Counted from the stretch's first letter, positions 12,602-24,475 are shown. The stretch is DNA of 64,000 nucleotides from Bostrychus sinensis (GCA_020698575.1 CM036244.1:3586546-3650545), one strand, 5' to 3'. The notes: generated by a model from the sequence alone, not told the origin. Program-made: numbers and translations.

Positions 12602-13439
12602 CTCTGTTCAGCTATAAGCATGAAGGCTCCAGCATCCAACAAAAATAGACTTGATACGTATTTCTGCCGAAGCGCCGGACACGGAGACGTACTGCAACAA
12701 AGCCAGCCACACACTGACTTCATTTGTGTTTTTCTTGCAGAGGTCGTAACGGATTCAATGTAGATTGTAGACTGGAACTACATTTCCTCTACAGTTTACA
12801 ATTGTTTTCTTCACACTTGAGCGTTTCTTGTAAATGCAAATCACAGGAAGTGATTTAACTTTATGGTAAATCAGTTAAAACCTGCCACAAAACAGTCAAT
12901 GGCATTACCTTCCACTGCATCCACGGCATGGGGCAAAAACCCCAAAAACAGCCATGTCCCGTAGTCGCAAAATTTGAACCCTACAGACAAAAAGAAATTG
13001 TACAGCTCCAAGGAAAACTATTCAAAGAGGCAGAATGCAGACTAAATGACAAGTTTCCAAAAGAAAAAATGAAATAAATACGCCAAAGTCATTAAATTGA
13101 TTTTGCTAAAATTAAGGCCTTAAATGGCATTAAAAATAATTACATTTGATTCCAACAGGTACTAAAATTTTAAATTGCTCTGGAGTAAAATCACAGACAT
13201 TATTAGTTTTATTCATGAATATAAATATGTATTTATAAATAATAATTTAGCTTTTCGTAGCCTACACCAGTGTGATAGATGGAACAAGTTTGCTTCCAGC
13301 AGGACCAAAGCACCAAACATCGGCTGTTTGACTTTCAACTATACTTGCAAATAGATTTTGACATTTTAAGCTGCCGCGAGTGTATGTTTGTGGCATTAAA
13401 AAAATGTTAAAAATGGCATTAAAAAGCAATAAATTAGAC
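12602..13439. other. No feature recognised
   Basis: AT-rich intergenic sequence with several GGCATTAAAAA stretches (13120, 13390, 13415) but no definable element. Confidence 0.45.
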
Positions 13440-13760
13440 TTGCTGATACTTGCAGGAACCCTGTAAAGCTACTGTAAGCAGCAGCGCTCGTACTGGTTTG
13501 AAAGCAGTACTGCAGTCTAAATCAAAACAATGATCTCTTTTCTGATTGGACGATTGGCAATGCAGCTTTAGAACCAAAACAAAAAATGCAAACAAAAACA
13601 ACTTGGCCAATGTGCAAAATATATTTTAATTGTTAATAAATCAACTGTTCCATTGTTATCAGTAAAACTAATATTTGATTTAAGCATGTTTACCTCATAT
13701 CTTGGCTCTCGTGTGGGTCATTTTTATGAAACAAATACTGCTCATAGCACCTTTAAGTGT
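13440..13760. repeat. Dispersed repeat R3, copy 1
   Basis: About 300 bp (AAGCAGCAGCGCT..., TCTTTTCTGATTGGACGAT, AACAACTTGGCCA, CTCATAGCACCTTTAA) is repeated at 29335-29538 plus 30024-30085, where a Penelope-like fragment interrupts it. Confidence 0.75.
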
Positions 13761-13764
13761 GTTT

Positions 13765-14344
13765 TCAGTGACCTTATTAGCAGCCATATACATAACGAAT
13801 ACAACACTGGTCTATCTATTTAGACCATTAATCCCTGCCCGCATTATCAAGGAGAATGGATATAAAATTAGCATGTTACTGTGCAAACCTGTTAGGAAAG
13901 CACTGCCTTTCAATCCTGAATTCATTTCCCCGTTTAAGCAGATCGAGCGTAAATTGGTAACGCTGAACTTGAACCAACACCGAGCCAATTCCCGCGGGAT
14001 GGGGTCATTAGCATTCGGCCGCCGTTAGCTGTGAATTAGCAATGCTAAACTATACGGCAGTAATGCTTTTGTCTGAGACGATGAAGTGAGAGACATGTTT
14101 AAGTCATTAGTTTCACTTTGCTGACGGCCCACAGTGTCACGGCCAGTATACGCAGAGAGAGGAAAAATACGCTCATTAGTGGTGGATACTGAGGATATTT
14201 TTGAATAAAATATTGTTTCCGATAATAGTACAAAACACACTTTTACTGGAAACTGTTTATGGAGAAAATGTGTTGATGTTTCTCAAGTAATTACTCTCTA
14301 AGCAAATAATCTCTAAAGGAAAACAGTGTTCTTGAGGTTGGGGG
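13765..14344. other. No feature recognised
   Basis: No supported gene or repeat. Confidence 0.45.
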
Positions 14345-14885
14345 CAAAGTGGGAAGTAATAGAAGTAGCAGTAGAAGTATTAGTAGTAGTAGTAGTAGTG
14401 GTAGATGTCGTGGAGATAGCAAGTAACCAAGTAGTATTAGTGGTGGTTGTCATAGAAGTAGTAGTAATATTAGTAGTAATGGTAGTAGCAGTTGTAGTAG
14501 TAGCAGTAGTAGTATTAATAGTATCAGTAGTGGTTGTAATAGCAGTAGTAGTAGTAATAGTAGTAATAGTAGCTGTAGTAGTGGTAGCAGCAGTTGTAGT
14601 TGTAGCAGTAGCCATATTTGTAGTAATAGTAGCAGTAGTAGTATTAGTAGTAACAGTAGTGGTTGTAATAGCAGTATCTGTAGTAATAGTAGTAGCAGTT
14701 GTAGCAATAGCATCAGTAGCATTAGTAGTGACAGCAGCAGTTATATTAGTATTAGTAGCAATAGTAATGGTACTTGTAGTTGAAGTAGTAAAGGTACTAG
14801 TAGTCATAACAGTAGTGGTAGTACTAGTGGTTGTAATAGTGTCAGTAGTAACAGTAATAGTAGTAGTAGTAGTAGTAGTTGAGGT
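14345..14885. repeat. Interrupted (TAG)n / (GTA)n microsatellite
   Basis: About 540 bp of period-3 sequence dominated by GTA/TAG with frequent single-base variants. Long valine-rich (plus) and threonine- or leucine-rich (minus) open frames arise only from the triplet period. Confidence 0.95.
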
Positions 14886-14889
14886 GACG

Positions 14890-15287
14890 TGGTATTAGTA
14901 ATCACTGTGGTAAAAGCAATATTCCATTTATACTCTATATGTTTTTTAACCAAGTAATAATTTAGTATTTTTACTTCTAGTATTTTTGGATCTTCATTCA
15001 AGGGTTTTTGTTAATGAATGGAAACACTTTAATGAAAGCAGCTGTACAGAGGCCTCACAGCAAAGTCATGGGTTCATTTCCCCCAGTGGCCTTTAAACTC
15101 TGACTCTGCCTGTGTTTGGTGGGCCCCTGGGCTCAGACGTACTGCAGGTGAACAGCGATTCCAGAGGTTAATGAATGGAAACAGTTCTTCTTTCCTCTGG
15201 CGCAGTAGCCTATGGTTGTTTTAGTAAAAAGAGATTCAAAGAATGCCGTACTGAAGAAAGCCTGCACTGAGTCATTATTCCTTCACA
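14890..15287. other. No feature recognised
   Basis: No supported gene or repeat. The outer hAT nest starts at 15296. Confidence 0.45.
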
Positions 15288-15825
15288 ACTCTTCAGCAAT
15301 GGAAGAAAAGAAGAAGTATCACATGGAAATTTCTACTTAAGTAAAAGTATAAAAGTACTTACTTTCAAATGTATTTGTGAGTAAAAAGTAAAAGTATTAT
15401 CACACAATACTGAGAACTTGTGAATGCGGGGGATTTTGCTGAAAATTATGCTGCTAACTCAGGGCAACCTTTATCACCAGAAGAGCCATTTTTGCTCTTT
15501 TCACACTGGATACAAGTCTGAAAGAGCCGCAATTCTGATTTGATTTATACTGACAACAAAATAATAAGGACTGGAACTTTAAGGCGCTATTCACAATTAA
15601 TTAATAACAGAGAAATGCTTAAAAAAATAACACAGTAACCAGGGCCACAGCAGCCAAAACAATAATGTGAGTAAATTTCAGCTGTGATCAGTTGGATCCA
15701 TGCATGCGCCTGTACGAGTGCACTACAGGTAACTGCAGGCTCGCGCCACACAACCAGCGCACGGCGTCACTCCTTTTCTTTCACTTTCAAGCTTCATTCG
15801 TACCTAAAAACACACTGGATGTGTA

Positions 15826-16125
15826 CACAAAAAAGAAGGGGAAGGGAATGGTATTTGTATAGCGCTTTAACTATGACACGAGTCACCCAAAGCACTTTAC
15901 ACAGAAGGGAAGGGGTATTTCATTCACTCCATACTCAGTGGTCAGCTACGTTTTGTAGCCATAGTTTCCCCTGTGGCAGACTGACAGAACCAACGGACCT
16001 CCGACCACCACCAACCACTCACATTCACACCGGCTTCCTGGTGTTCCCCAGCAGTCTCCCATCCAGGAACTGACCAGGCCCTGCCCTGCTTAGCTTCCGA
16101 GGTCTGACGGGATCGGTACGGCCTT
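15826..16125 (-). mobile_element. 5S rRNA-derived SINE (SINE3-like)
   Basis: Minus-strand positions about 16125-16045 read as a 5S rRNA 5' two-thirds, with the recognisable blocks CTCGGAAGCTAAGCAGGG and GGATGGGAGAC. A body with GGTGGTGGTCGGAGG and CAGTCTGCC...GGCTACA and a tail GCGCTATACAAATACC follow. The 5S part holds the internal pol III promoter. Body and tail are shared with the tRNA-headed SINE at 26985. Confidence 0.88.
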
Positions 16126-16157
16126 GTGGAGCCCGATCCTCAAGGCCGTACCGATCC

Positions 16158-16497
16158 TTTTGAAGAAAAGGTCAAAAGTGCTCAGGAAGTTTTGATCAAT
16201 GAGTTATTCATGTATTGAAGGTGCTCTTTGGTGTTTGGGAACAAAGAACTTGCAAAAAATAAAGAAAAAAAACAAGGCACTCTTCATCCACCTGAAGTTA
16301 AAAAAGCCTTTATTTAATGTGGCTTTATGTTTTTAAAAATCTTTAGCGTAGCGGCCAACAAACAGCCTTCTTCAGGGAGTCATTTCCAGCTCTCTGTCCC
16401 TCGTTTATGTGAGATAATGCACAGCACCTGAGAGTAAAGGAAGTGACATCACAGACTGAGACACCTAGAGGTAAATATTTGGGTGCACAGATCAGCC
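16158..16497 (-). mobile_element. Penelope-like element 3' end, 5'-truncated
   Basis: About 330 bp closely matches 29548-29860. It has the CCTGAAGAAGGCTG...GGCCGCTACG motif order on the minus strand that is typical of Penelope-like 3' regions. Only noncoding 3' sequence is kept here. Confidence 0.65.
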
Positions 16498-18534
16498 CAC
16501 ACTGGATGTGTAACCTGAGCGTGGTGGCAGTGTCAGGGAGCTGTTTTTACTTCGGCGGCCAGCTCAGCAGATTAGACACGAGTCTCTGAAGCGGGCTCTT
16601 CGAAAACAGAAGCCTCACCTATTTTTCCACACTAGCATCTTGCACTGGGATGCATTTTCATCCAAAATACATAGAAAATATGAATTTATTGTTATATTTT
16701 GGTAACTACCATGAGCACTACACATCAGGCAGGTGCAGAGACCTCTGCAGGGGCAGGTGCTCAAAGTGAAAAAGGGGCACATACTGTAACCAGATTTTAA
16801 AACACTGTTGTGTTAGGACTGAGGCAAGACTCTCACACAACTGTTACATTTCTGTGTATACTATGATATACTGCAATACGGTAAGGATGAAGCTATACAT
16901 TTTTATTAACATTTTGGGAAAATAATAAAAAACTAATGAACATATAAAATGTAAAGAAAACACAGACTGCATGACACTAAACTAAATAATGTCATTTTAT
17001 CCATGCTCTGACAAGATGAGAATTATTCCCAGCACTGAGGAAGTCCTTAGACATTTCTAGTAATAAATTAAATAAGTTATGTAGGAACAAGATTTTGGGA
17101 CATCAGAGTTTTTCTTATCGATCACATTTTGCCAGCTCCCATCACCAACTAGTTCGTATTTTTGCACAATTATAGCAAATTCTCGCAATTTAATTGCATT
17201 AAAATGCCTAAATGCTAACTGCAATCCATTATTTATAAGCAACCCGGTCTAAAAATAAAAAGATTTTATGCTAACAACAAACACAAAGCATTTTATGGAA
17301 GCATTTTGTAAATATCTAGGTGGTTAGCAAGCAGCGGTTAAAAGCTCTGTATTTAAACAGAAATTATCTAAGGTGCGTGTGTAATACTTTCATGGCTTTG
17401 TTTTACAAATCTCGCGACACGAACTCCTCACTCACCGTTCTTTCATTCCCAGAGACTGGACTGGGTTTAAGTTCTGGAATCAGGACCAAAAAAATGATAA
17501 CAGTCCTCTTTATTGGCTCCGCAGTCCGCTCTTTCTCCTCTGTTTTCAGCTGCGCGAGGGGCACGAGACTCACGGAGGCAAAAGGTTAAAGGTCACGAGG
17601 TGCTGGCGGCCGTGTGATGTCATTTATTTCAAATTATTAATAATTAATGAATGAATAAATGCTCTTATGAAGAGCCACATGAGGGCTTAAAGCCACAAAA
17701 AAAAAAAAAAAAGACCAAGGACCAAAAGGGCACTTGGAGGCAAGACCTGATGCATTTGTTTAATGTTTGGATCACTGGCTCTGATGGACGTGAATTAGAA
17801 CTTTCACTTTTACTGTAAAAAGGCTCGCGTTTGCACTGACCAGCCTACAGAGACAGTAAACATGTCTGTTCAGTCAGATATAGTCACCATAGGTCGTCAT
17901 CTCTCATACCGACTGTTGCATGGCTTTTCTGTAGAGAAGGGCGCTGCTCTGAACAACCTCGCGTCTCCATGGCACGGCTCTGACGCCAGCAGACCCACAG
18001 CTGCTCCAGACACATCCAGAGAGGAGACAGGTCCACTCGCTGCCACTTTTCAAATCAAAACTCAAAAGAGCCCCACGAGAGGATTCAAAGAGCCGCACGT
18101 GGCCCCTGATAGGCCGGCTGCTGACCCATGTGCTACCTAATGCTTAACTGGCGCAGAAGAAGAGACTGAATCTGTCGGTGAACTCTTCTGTCTTTATTAT
18201 TTTCATGTTTCTGAGGAGTACTACTTTAGATTTTGCTGTGTCATCATTGTAGACAGTATTTAAGCAATGATTTTAAACCTAACTCAAACTACTTTGTACT
18301 TCAAATCAATTAAAAAATGTAGTGGAGTAAAAAGTACAGATATATGCTCTAAAATGTAATGAAGTAAAGGTATAAGTACCCTTTGTAAAATTAAATAAGT
18401 AAAGTACAGAATGAAAAATGTACTGAAGTAAAGTAACTAAGTACTTCATTACCACTGTGACTCTTCATCAGATGCATCAGGAAAAACACAAAATGTCAAT
18501 GTCTGCGCAAAAAAAATCAAAGCTTTAGCATATT

Positions 18535-18675
18535 AGCATTAGCTGTCAAAGTGTTTAGCAGCCTCGCCTCGCAGGAAGAAGGTCCAGGGTTCGATTCCCA
18601 GACCACATGGGGCTCTTGGGTGTGCTCCTGACCAGGATCCTGGCTCAGATCTGGAGAAGGGTCCCCGGGTAGACA
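18535..18675 (+). mobile_element. SINE head fragment with B box
   Basis: GGGTTCGATTCCC near 18588-18600 is a strong pol III B box preceded by GCCTCGCAGGAAGAAGGTCC, the usual head of a common fish SINE. It does not fold as a functional tRNA gene. Confidence 0.5.
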
Positions 18676-18699
18676 AGTATTTACAAAACAGTGATGCAC

Positions 18700-18865
18700 C
18701 ACAACAGTTTGTCAGTTTTGTCTCTGATTTAATCCATTAATCATCACAAATCCTCGTTTAATATATTCACTTTAGTAAATGGGACTGACTCAGATCTGGG
18801 TCACAGTAACTCAAAGTAATTTTTAACAAATATTTAACAACAACCATTCATTCCTGACATCTAAA
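18700..18865 (+). repeat. Dispersed repeat R1, copy 2
   Basis: Shares ordered blocks with 2396-2560: CCACAACAGTTTGTCA, TTTTGTC, AGTAAATGG, TTTTTAACAAA. Confidence 0.5.
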
Positions 18866-18869
18866 AACA

Positions 18870-19720
18870 TCTAAAATAATGTTTTAAATTTGCTCTTTCA
18901 TAAAAATGAATGGGGAAAGGCACTATTCTTGTCTTCAAACTGTGCACAACTTATCTGAATATGTCCCTTGTGAAAAATATTCTGTTTTTGCAGCACACAC
19001 ACAATTCAGATGTTTTGGAGATGCAGACTTTTCCACACTGACCTATGCAAAGTCAACGCTCACTTCTGTTGCCGTGCATGTTGCAGGGAAATCTATGCAG
19101 ATTTGTCTGTTTATGTGGCAATCACAAAAATCATGGCTAAGAGAAAGACAAGGCCAATCTCAAGTTAGAAGCATTGTTTGATTGCACCGAATCTGTGTGT
19201 TGTTTTTATTCACCTGCAGGCAAATAATCATAAATTAAATAAATAAGAAAACTTACCTGAAAAAAAATCCTACTTGATTGGCTTCAGGATGTTGGACTTT
19301 ACTGTCACCATGGAAACCCAGCGCTCTGCTCTGATTGGAGGTTGAGTCTGGGGATAATTCGACTGCGTGTTGTCACTTCGTTAACAAATGCAAACAAAAG
19401 TTCCAGCACACAAAGAACAATGAGGTACAAGAATGTTTGTGCACAGTGAAGGCTGCCCCCTCTCAGATCCAGATCCATTAAAAAAAACAAAAAATTGAAT
19501 TCATTAGAAGCTTTATTTATCACATTTTCTTTTCAAAGAAGCTGAAATACTCTCACATTTGGCGTTTTGGCCATTGTTGCTGTCTGCTCCTGGTTACTTT
19601 ACTCATTGTTGGTTAAGCCACGTCACATGATCCATAACCACTGGAGATGTGTCATTCTTTCAAGTTATTTTAAAGTATAAACAGAAATGTTAGAAGTATT
19701 TGTGTGAATATTATGTTACA
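18870..19720. other. No feature recognised
   Basis: A 91-codon open frame at 18906-19181 has no recognisable motif. No repeat termini were found. Confidence 0.45.
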
Positions 19721-19728
19721 CTGTAAAA

Positions 19729-20133
19729 CCGACATGTCCAAAGTGCAGCTTGGGAGCCAGGTTGAGATTTCATGTGGCCCTTAGCTTCTATTAAAAATGC
19801 ATTACTTAAGGCCCACCAGCAGTTTTGTACAGTGTTTCTGTAGCTTGGTTTGTGCTTTTGTTCATCTCATCTACTTCTGTGCTGTGTATTTTCAGGTTAG
19901 TTTGACAAAAAATAATTGCAGTTTTTATGTTCAAAGATGTTATTTTGTTGGGACTTTTTTAGATTGTGTTCTTAAAGAAAATTATAATTATTTGGCTTTT
20001 GAAAATAGATTACTTATAGAACAGTGTTAAACCTTTACTGTGTGTGCGTTCAGTGACTTAACATCAGGAAGCTGCTGGACCTTGAACTTTTGCACTCTGT
20101 CAAAAAAAAAGTAAAAAAGTTTGGACACCTTTG
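19729..20133. mobile_element. hAT-like MITE, family A, inverted copy
   Basis: Perfect 8-bp duplications CTGTAAAA lie at 19721-19728 and 20134-20141. Ends are CCGACATGTCCAAAGTGC and GTTTGGACACCTTTG. It is the same family as 271-724 in the opposite orientation. Confidence 0.85.
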
Positions 20134-20195
20134 CTGTAAAAGAACTCATATATTGTGTCTGATACTGATGTGTTTTTACTCTGTGCATCCAAACT

Positions 20196-21230
20196 GTAGC
20201 TGCGTTTCCATTCACCATCAAATTGCGCAAATTGGATTTGCGAATATAAATTTGCCTAATAGGAAACACGTACAATTTCGAAAAAACTCGCATTTATCGA
20301 AAAAAAGTTTTTGCGCTTGGATGAGGTGGTTTTTCAGGCGTATCGAAATTGACATATTTCGCAAAACTGCCATGGAAACACTTTTGTGGAATTAAACGAG
20401 TCACGTGACCAACGACCGGATACTGGCCCCACAGCATCGCACAGCTCAGCAAAAGTTGAGCGTCTCATTGGGAAATGTTGAATCCACAGCTCTTCTGTAA
20501 AATCGCTCCCATGTATAAGTTGCCTGGAAATTCCAGACTCACCGCTGAACCAGTGATGAGTCTGGTCGCCTTACAATCAATTCTATTTCTAGCGGCGTTA
20601 GCCAATCAGAAAATGTCGGACGTGACGTTAACAAAGCAACAAGAAAGTAAGAAAGTAAACAAATGGATTAGTAAAACCACGAGGGAGGAACGAGGGAGTT
20701 ATTTCAACATTACCGTACCATACGCTGAATGAAACTAACTCTCGCTCCTCGGTCGCCATCTTGATTGTTGTCGGCGAGGAGACGCGTACGAGTGACGCTG
20801 CTCGTGAAGAACACGTGACTTAAATAAACCAATCAAAATGCACGGTACGCTTGGGATTTGAGTAAACCACTGCGGACGGCGGTGACCAGACTGAGATTTC
20901 TCTGTAGAATAACACAGAGACATCAGTCTGGAGTTTCCAGGCAAATGTATCAGGGGCCGGTCGCTCCATGGCCTGAAGAAGACGCCGACGTTTCCTTTGA
21001 CGGCTGATGACGAGCGCTGGTGCCGTGGCTGAAACATGGATCCATCTGCTGTAAATCAAAGTAATGTTTACATCCGTCGCCATGTTTTTTGAATGACTTA
21101 TCGCGAGAGTAGGTTTGTTTTTATTCGCCTATGATTCAATGGAAACAGTGTAATTGCGAAATTGTATTTTTTCGACATTTCAAGAATATCGATAAAATTT
21201 TGCGCATGTGTGTAATGGAAACGCAGCTAC
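20196..21230. mobile_element. Palindromic-ended DNA element with a nested M9 MITE
   Basis: GTAGCTGCGTTTCCATT at 20196 and its perfect complement ending at 21230 bound the element. Subterminal TTGCGCAAATT, TTCGAAAA and ATCGATA-type blocks recur inverted. The target duplication is ambiguous (TA, or CTG as 3 bp). Without the nested MITE it is about 600 bp and non-coding. Confidence 0.78.
20520..20944. mobile_element. MITE family M9, copy 2
   Basis: Ends TTGCCTGGAAATTCCAGACT and CTGGAGTTTCCAGGCAA. Flanking 9-mers atgtataag (20511-20519) and atgtatcag (20945-20953) match at 8 of 9. It is 425 bp, nested in the element at 20196-21230. Confidence 0.88.
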
Positions 21231-21532
21231 TGACACTCACATGAAGATGCCACAGCTGCAGCTCTGATAAGCAGTGGAGAGTTACTGCAGACTGCACACT
21301 GACACCAGACAACTCCGTGCTTTGTATGGACTTTTCTCCTTGCTGCAAGAAACTGTTTTGACTGACATCCGTGATTCTCTGTCAGTCAGAACTTTACCAG
21401 CTAAAGTTTCTCTGACAGCATCATGTGACACCAGGATCCGCTCTGATTCGCTGACCTACAACTGCGGCACATACAAGGCCCGGCTGGCGGAGGAACATCT
21501 TCAGCTTTCGGCCTCTGCTGTGGCCTGGCAGT

Positions 21533-21844
21533 TGTCGTGGTGGGAGGAACAAGGAGGGGAAAGGACCCAAAAATGCAGACCAAAAATAAACTTTTAATGC
21601 ACTGATACTCACAAGACACTGGAGCTCACAAAAGACACGACCATGATCCGACGAAAGGCAGGAGAGAACACAGGGCTTAACACACACACATTGGGATGAG
21701 GCACAGGTGAAACACATTAAGGCGGGGCAGGTAATCACGAGGGCGGGAAACACAAAAGGCAGGAAGTGAATCAGAAAAACACGAGGACAAACCAAGACTA
21801 CAAAATAAAACACAGAAAACAGGACACAGACATGGAACATGACA
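21533..21844 (-). mobile_element. Solo LTR, Ty3/gypsy-like
   Basis: It begins TGTCGTGG and ends CATGACA, with TGT...ACA LTR-type termini. Flanks gcagt (21528-21532) and gcagc (21845-21849) suggest a 4-5 bp duplication. AATAAA-like and A-rich content suit an LTR. No internal region is attached, so a solo LTR left by recombination is inferred. Confidence 0.55.
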
Positions 21845-22095
21845 GCAGCACTGGCGTCCAGAGCAGCCAGGACTTTGTGGATTTTCTCATTTGAAAACCT
21901 TAAACCTTCAAATTTGACTCAGCGATTAACCTTAGAAAAATATAACCGTGGTCACATTTTTCAAAAGCTTTGGCTCCCATTACTTTCTAATTTGGAGACT
22001 CTTTCCACAGATGTCCAGAGGTTAACCTGAGTCACTTCTAAATCTGGACATTCTTCTAACTTTCAGGTGTGGTCCAAAAGTTGCTATACATGTAA

Positions 22096-22811
22096 AGCTG
22101 GGGACACACTACATGATTTTTTTGCCCAATTTTATAACGATTCCCAGTTGCAGCGAGTCTTCACCAGTCAACAACAGTTGCAGGGAATCGTAATCAGCAG
22201 TCGGCCCTGAAATCCGTTAGTGTGTGATGTTCAAAGACTCGAGTCGTTAAGTGTGTGCGCCGCAAAAACCCGGCCTGACGTCAGTCGCAAGCAATCAAAC
22301 ACCGACTCTGGACCACACTCCTGTAGTGTGGGACGTTTACATCCAACTGGGAATTCATGGAGTCCAGCGGCCGATGAAAAACAGTTGATGGGAAACAGGA
22401 AACAGCGTCAGGACGCAGACGAAGAAACAGGAAGCGGTGGGAAAATATAATCGGAAATTTAAAGAAGAAGAAAACATAAACAACCATGGCAAACACCGAA
22501 GAAAGTTGAGCGCTGCCCAAGTGAAACTGGATACATAGACATGTTTTTTTTCTTTTCCCTTTTTTCCAAACAGAGAGCTGCACACAACGGCAACAGCGAC
22601 CCAGGTAGCTCCATGTTTGTTTACCATTTAGTTCTGGCCAGAGTTTTCTGCGTTTGGTTGGCGTCAGTCGCAGGTTACAGATCTTGCTAGTGTGTGAGGC
22701 GCAGTCTTTCAGTCGTCAGAACTAAATCTGCTGAAACCAGTCGTTAGTGTGAGCTCCTGGTCTTTTCAGAATCTGTAACCACTGAGAAAATCGTGGAGTG
22801 TGTCCCCAGCT
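22096..22811. mobile_element. PIF/Harbinger-like MITE, family H1, copy 1
   Basis: AGCTGGGGACACACTAC at the left, and its imperfect complement GAGTGTGTCCCCAGCT at the right. The 3-bp TAA duplications lie at 22093-22095 and 22812-22814. A 3-bp TWA target is the Harbinger hallmark. It is 716 bp without transposase. Confidence 0.82.
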
Positions 22812-22814
22812 TAA

Positions 22815-23840
22815 GAATTGTTCTCGACATGTTAGTGTATGTATATTCATGATGCATGTGCCTGGCTAAATGCACTGTGTGTATGTAGGCACATATGTAC
22901 ACTTACTTATATGTGTATATATCCATTAAATAGTAAGGATATTATTATTATTATTTGTTTTTGTTGTAACTTCTTTTAAATTAATATTTCATGTATTGTA
23001 ATATAATTAAGAAATCTATATTTTGAAAAAAAAAAGAAGGAATATACACAAGTGCTTTTGGCTGCTTAAAAAAATTGACTCAGCTTTTTTTCTACCTGAA
23101 CATTTACTTCTTGTGCAATTTTTATATATTTTTTTGAATTAAAGACTACTTTTTTGAATTATGAACTGCACTTTAAAAGCCTAACAAAGCAAAAAGTTTG
23201 AACAGCAAAAAAAAGTGCTGTGAATATTGTTTATTATTATTTATTGTGTTGCTTCAGCTGCCCTAATTCAGTAAATTATTTATACACATAAATCTGTCTG
23301 GTCTTTCTTTCCGTCCCTCACGGCTCCCAAAAGAACACTTGCTTCTGTGTGCAATAGTCACATGTCATTTACCCATTGCCATATTTTCATAGCCCTAAAA
23401 GTTCTTGTTAAAGTTCTTGTACGAGGCAGGAAGAGGTTTATTTACCATCAGTACGGGCCCCAAAGAGAGTAAACGACAAGACTTCTCTGCTTCCAGGGGC
23501 TTTTATAAAACAACGCAGGTCAGAGATAGAGTTATCCACGAAGAGATGGAGACGAGGACTGAACTGGAGGCATCCTTGGTTCACTGTGCAGGGGACATTT
23601 TCTTCCTTAACGCCATGTGCCAGAAATAATTAAAGAAAAAGTGAGAAAGTTTCCAGAAGTTACTCCTTTACTCCTCAGTGTGGCTCTGAACCAAAACCTG
23701 GGCCTGGAGCACACATTTAAATGAGCAGTGCAGTGCTTGGGTATTTTCTTATTCTTTTAACAATTTTAATACTTATTTATTCTGTATCTTATTTGATATT
23801 TATGTCTTCAATATTTATTATTCAATTTTCGTTATATCGT
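22815..23840. other. AT-rich, no feature recognised
   Basis: Low-complexity AT-rich sequence at 22900-23260, with no gene or element ends. Confidence 0.45.
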
Positions 23841-23844
23841 GGGT

Positions 23845-24475
23845 TCTCTCTGGCTTCCTCTCACCGTCCAAAGACATGCACGTGTTTGATGAAATGGTGA
23901 CTCTAAATTGCCCCTAGTGAATGAATTAGGGCTGCACAATACGGAGAACACATGCAATATTCAATAACTTTGTTGAAAATTGCGATAATATTATTATAAT
24001 ATTTGAAAATAGAGCCTGCTTTTCGAACACAGTAAGTTAAATTCACTACATTTCACAAAAATGTAAGTTCCTGTATTTACAACTCAAAACAGCCACAAAA
24101 TCAAAACTTAACACAGACTAAACCAGGAATAAAACTGTGACAAAATTAATTAAATTACCACTAAAACTGGACTTTTTAAACATTTTTATTTAGTCACAAC
24201 ACATGTTCTTTTAAGGCTCTGGAAGACCACAGCATTATTGTGTTATATTTAGATTCTTGCGATAACGATAATTTTGCGATATATTGTGCAACCCTATTCT
24301 AAATATTATTCAAGAAGAAGTAAAAATTATTTGGTCAAAACAACTATGCTGAGTAATGTAACATAATATTTAGATTCTTGCGATACAGATATTGCGTTTA
24401 CGATAATTTTGCGATATATTGTGCAGCCCTACTCCAGTCACCCGCGACCCCTAAAGGGAATAATCGGAAGAAGAT
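23845..24475. mobile_element. hAT-like element inside an older SINE-like repeat
   Basis: TTAGGGCTGCACAATACGG near 23928 and TATTGTGCAGCCCTA ending at about 24431 are hAT-type ends. A second, near-identical right end (GCGATATATTGTGCAACCCTA) lies at about 24294, so the right end is duplicated. The flanks (CCTCTCACCGTCCAAAGACATGC at the left, GCGACCCCTAAAGGGA at the right) belong to one common fish repeat. No clean 8-bp duplication was found. Confidence 0.55.

Larger units (their letters stand above)
15826..16497 (-). mobile_element. Chimeric insertion: 5S-SINE joined to a Penelope-like 3' end
   Basis: One perfect 15-bp duplication CACACTGGATGTGTA (15811-15825 and 16498-16512) encloses both parts. 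On the minus strand the order is 5'-truncated Penelope-like sequence (16497-16158), a 16-bp inverted repeat with 16-base loop (16157-16110), then a full-length 5S-headed SINE down to its 3' tail (15826). A single target duplication implies a single integration event. Confidence 0.75.
15460..18130. mobile_element. Inner hAT derivative, 2.67 kb
   Basis: Left end CAGGGCAACCTTTATCACC and right end GGCTGCTGACCCATG, with AGAGCCATTTTTGCTC and AAAGAGCCGCACGTGGC subterminal blocks. Flanks tgctaact (15452-15459) and tgctacct (18131-18138) match at 7 of 8. It is large enough to have coded a transposase but no recognisable frame remains. It carries the chimeric retro-insertion at 15826-16497. Confidence 0.7.
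15296..18459. mobile_element. Outer hAT-like MITE of a three-level nest
   Basis: Perfect 8-bp duplications ACTCTTCA lie at 15288-15295 and 18460-18467. The ends are GCAATGGAAGAA and, at the right, TTACCACTGTG. Subterminal AAGTAAAAGTA-type repeats occur at 15340-15400, with their complements at 18360-18440. Without its insert it is about 490 bp. It was later split by the hAT at 15460-18130. Confidence 0.75.

Noticed and set aside
14313..15001. Valine-, threonine- and leucine-rich frames of 90-190 codons
   Set aside because: Arise from the interrupted (TAG)n microsatellite.
16037..16125. A 5S rRNA gene
   Set aside because: Only the 5' two-thirds is present and it runs directly into a SINE body and tail.
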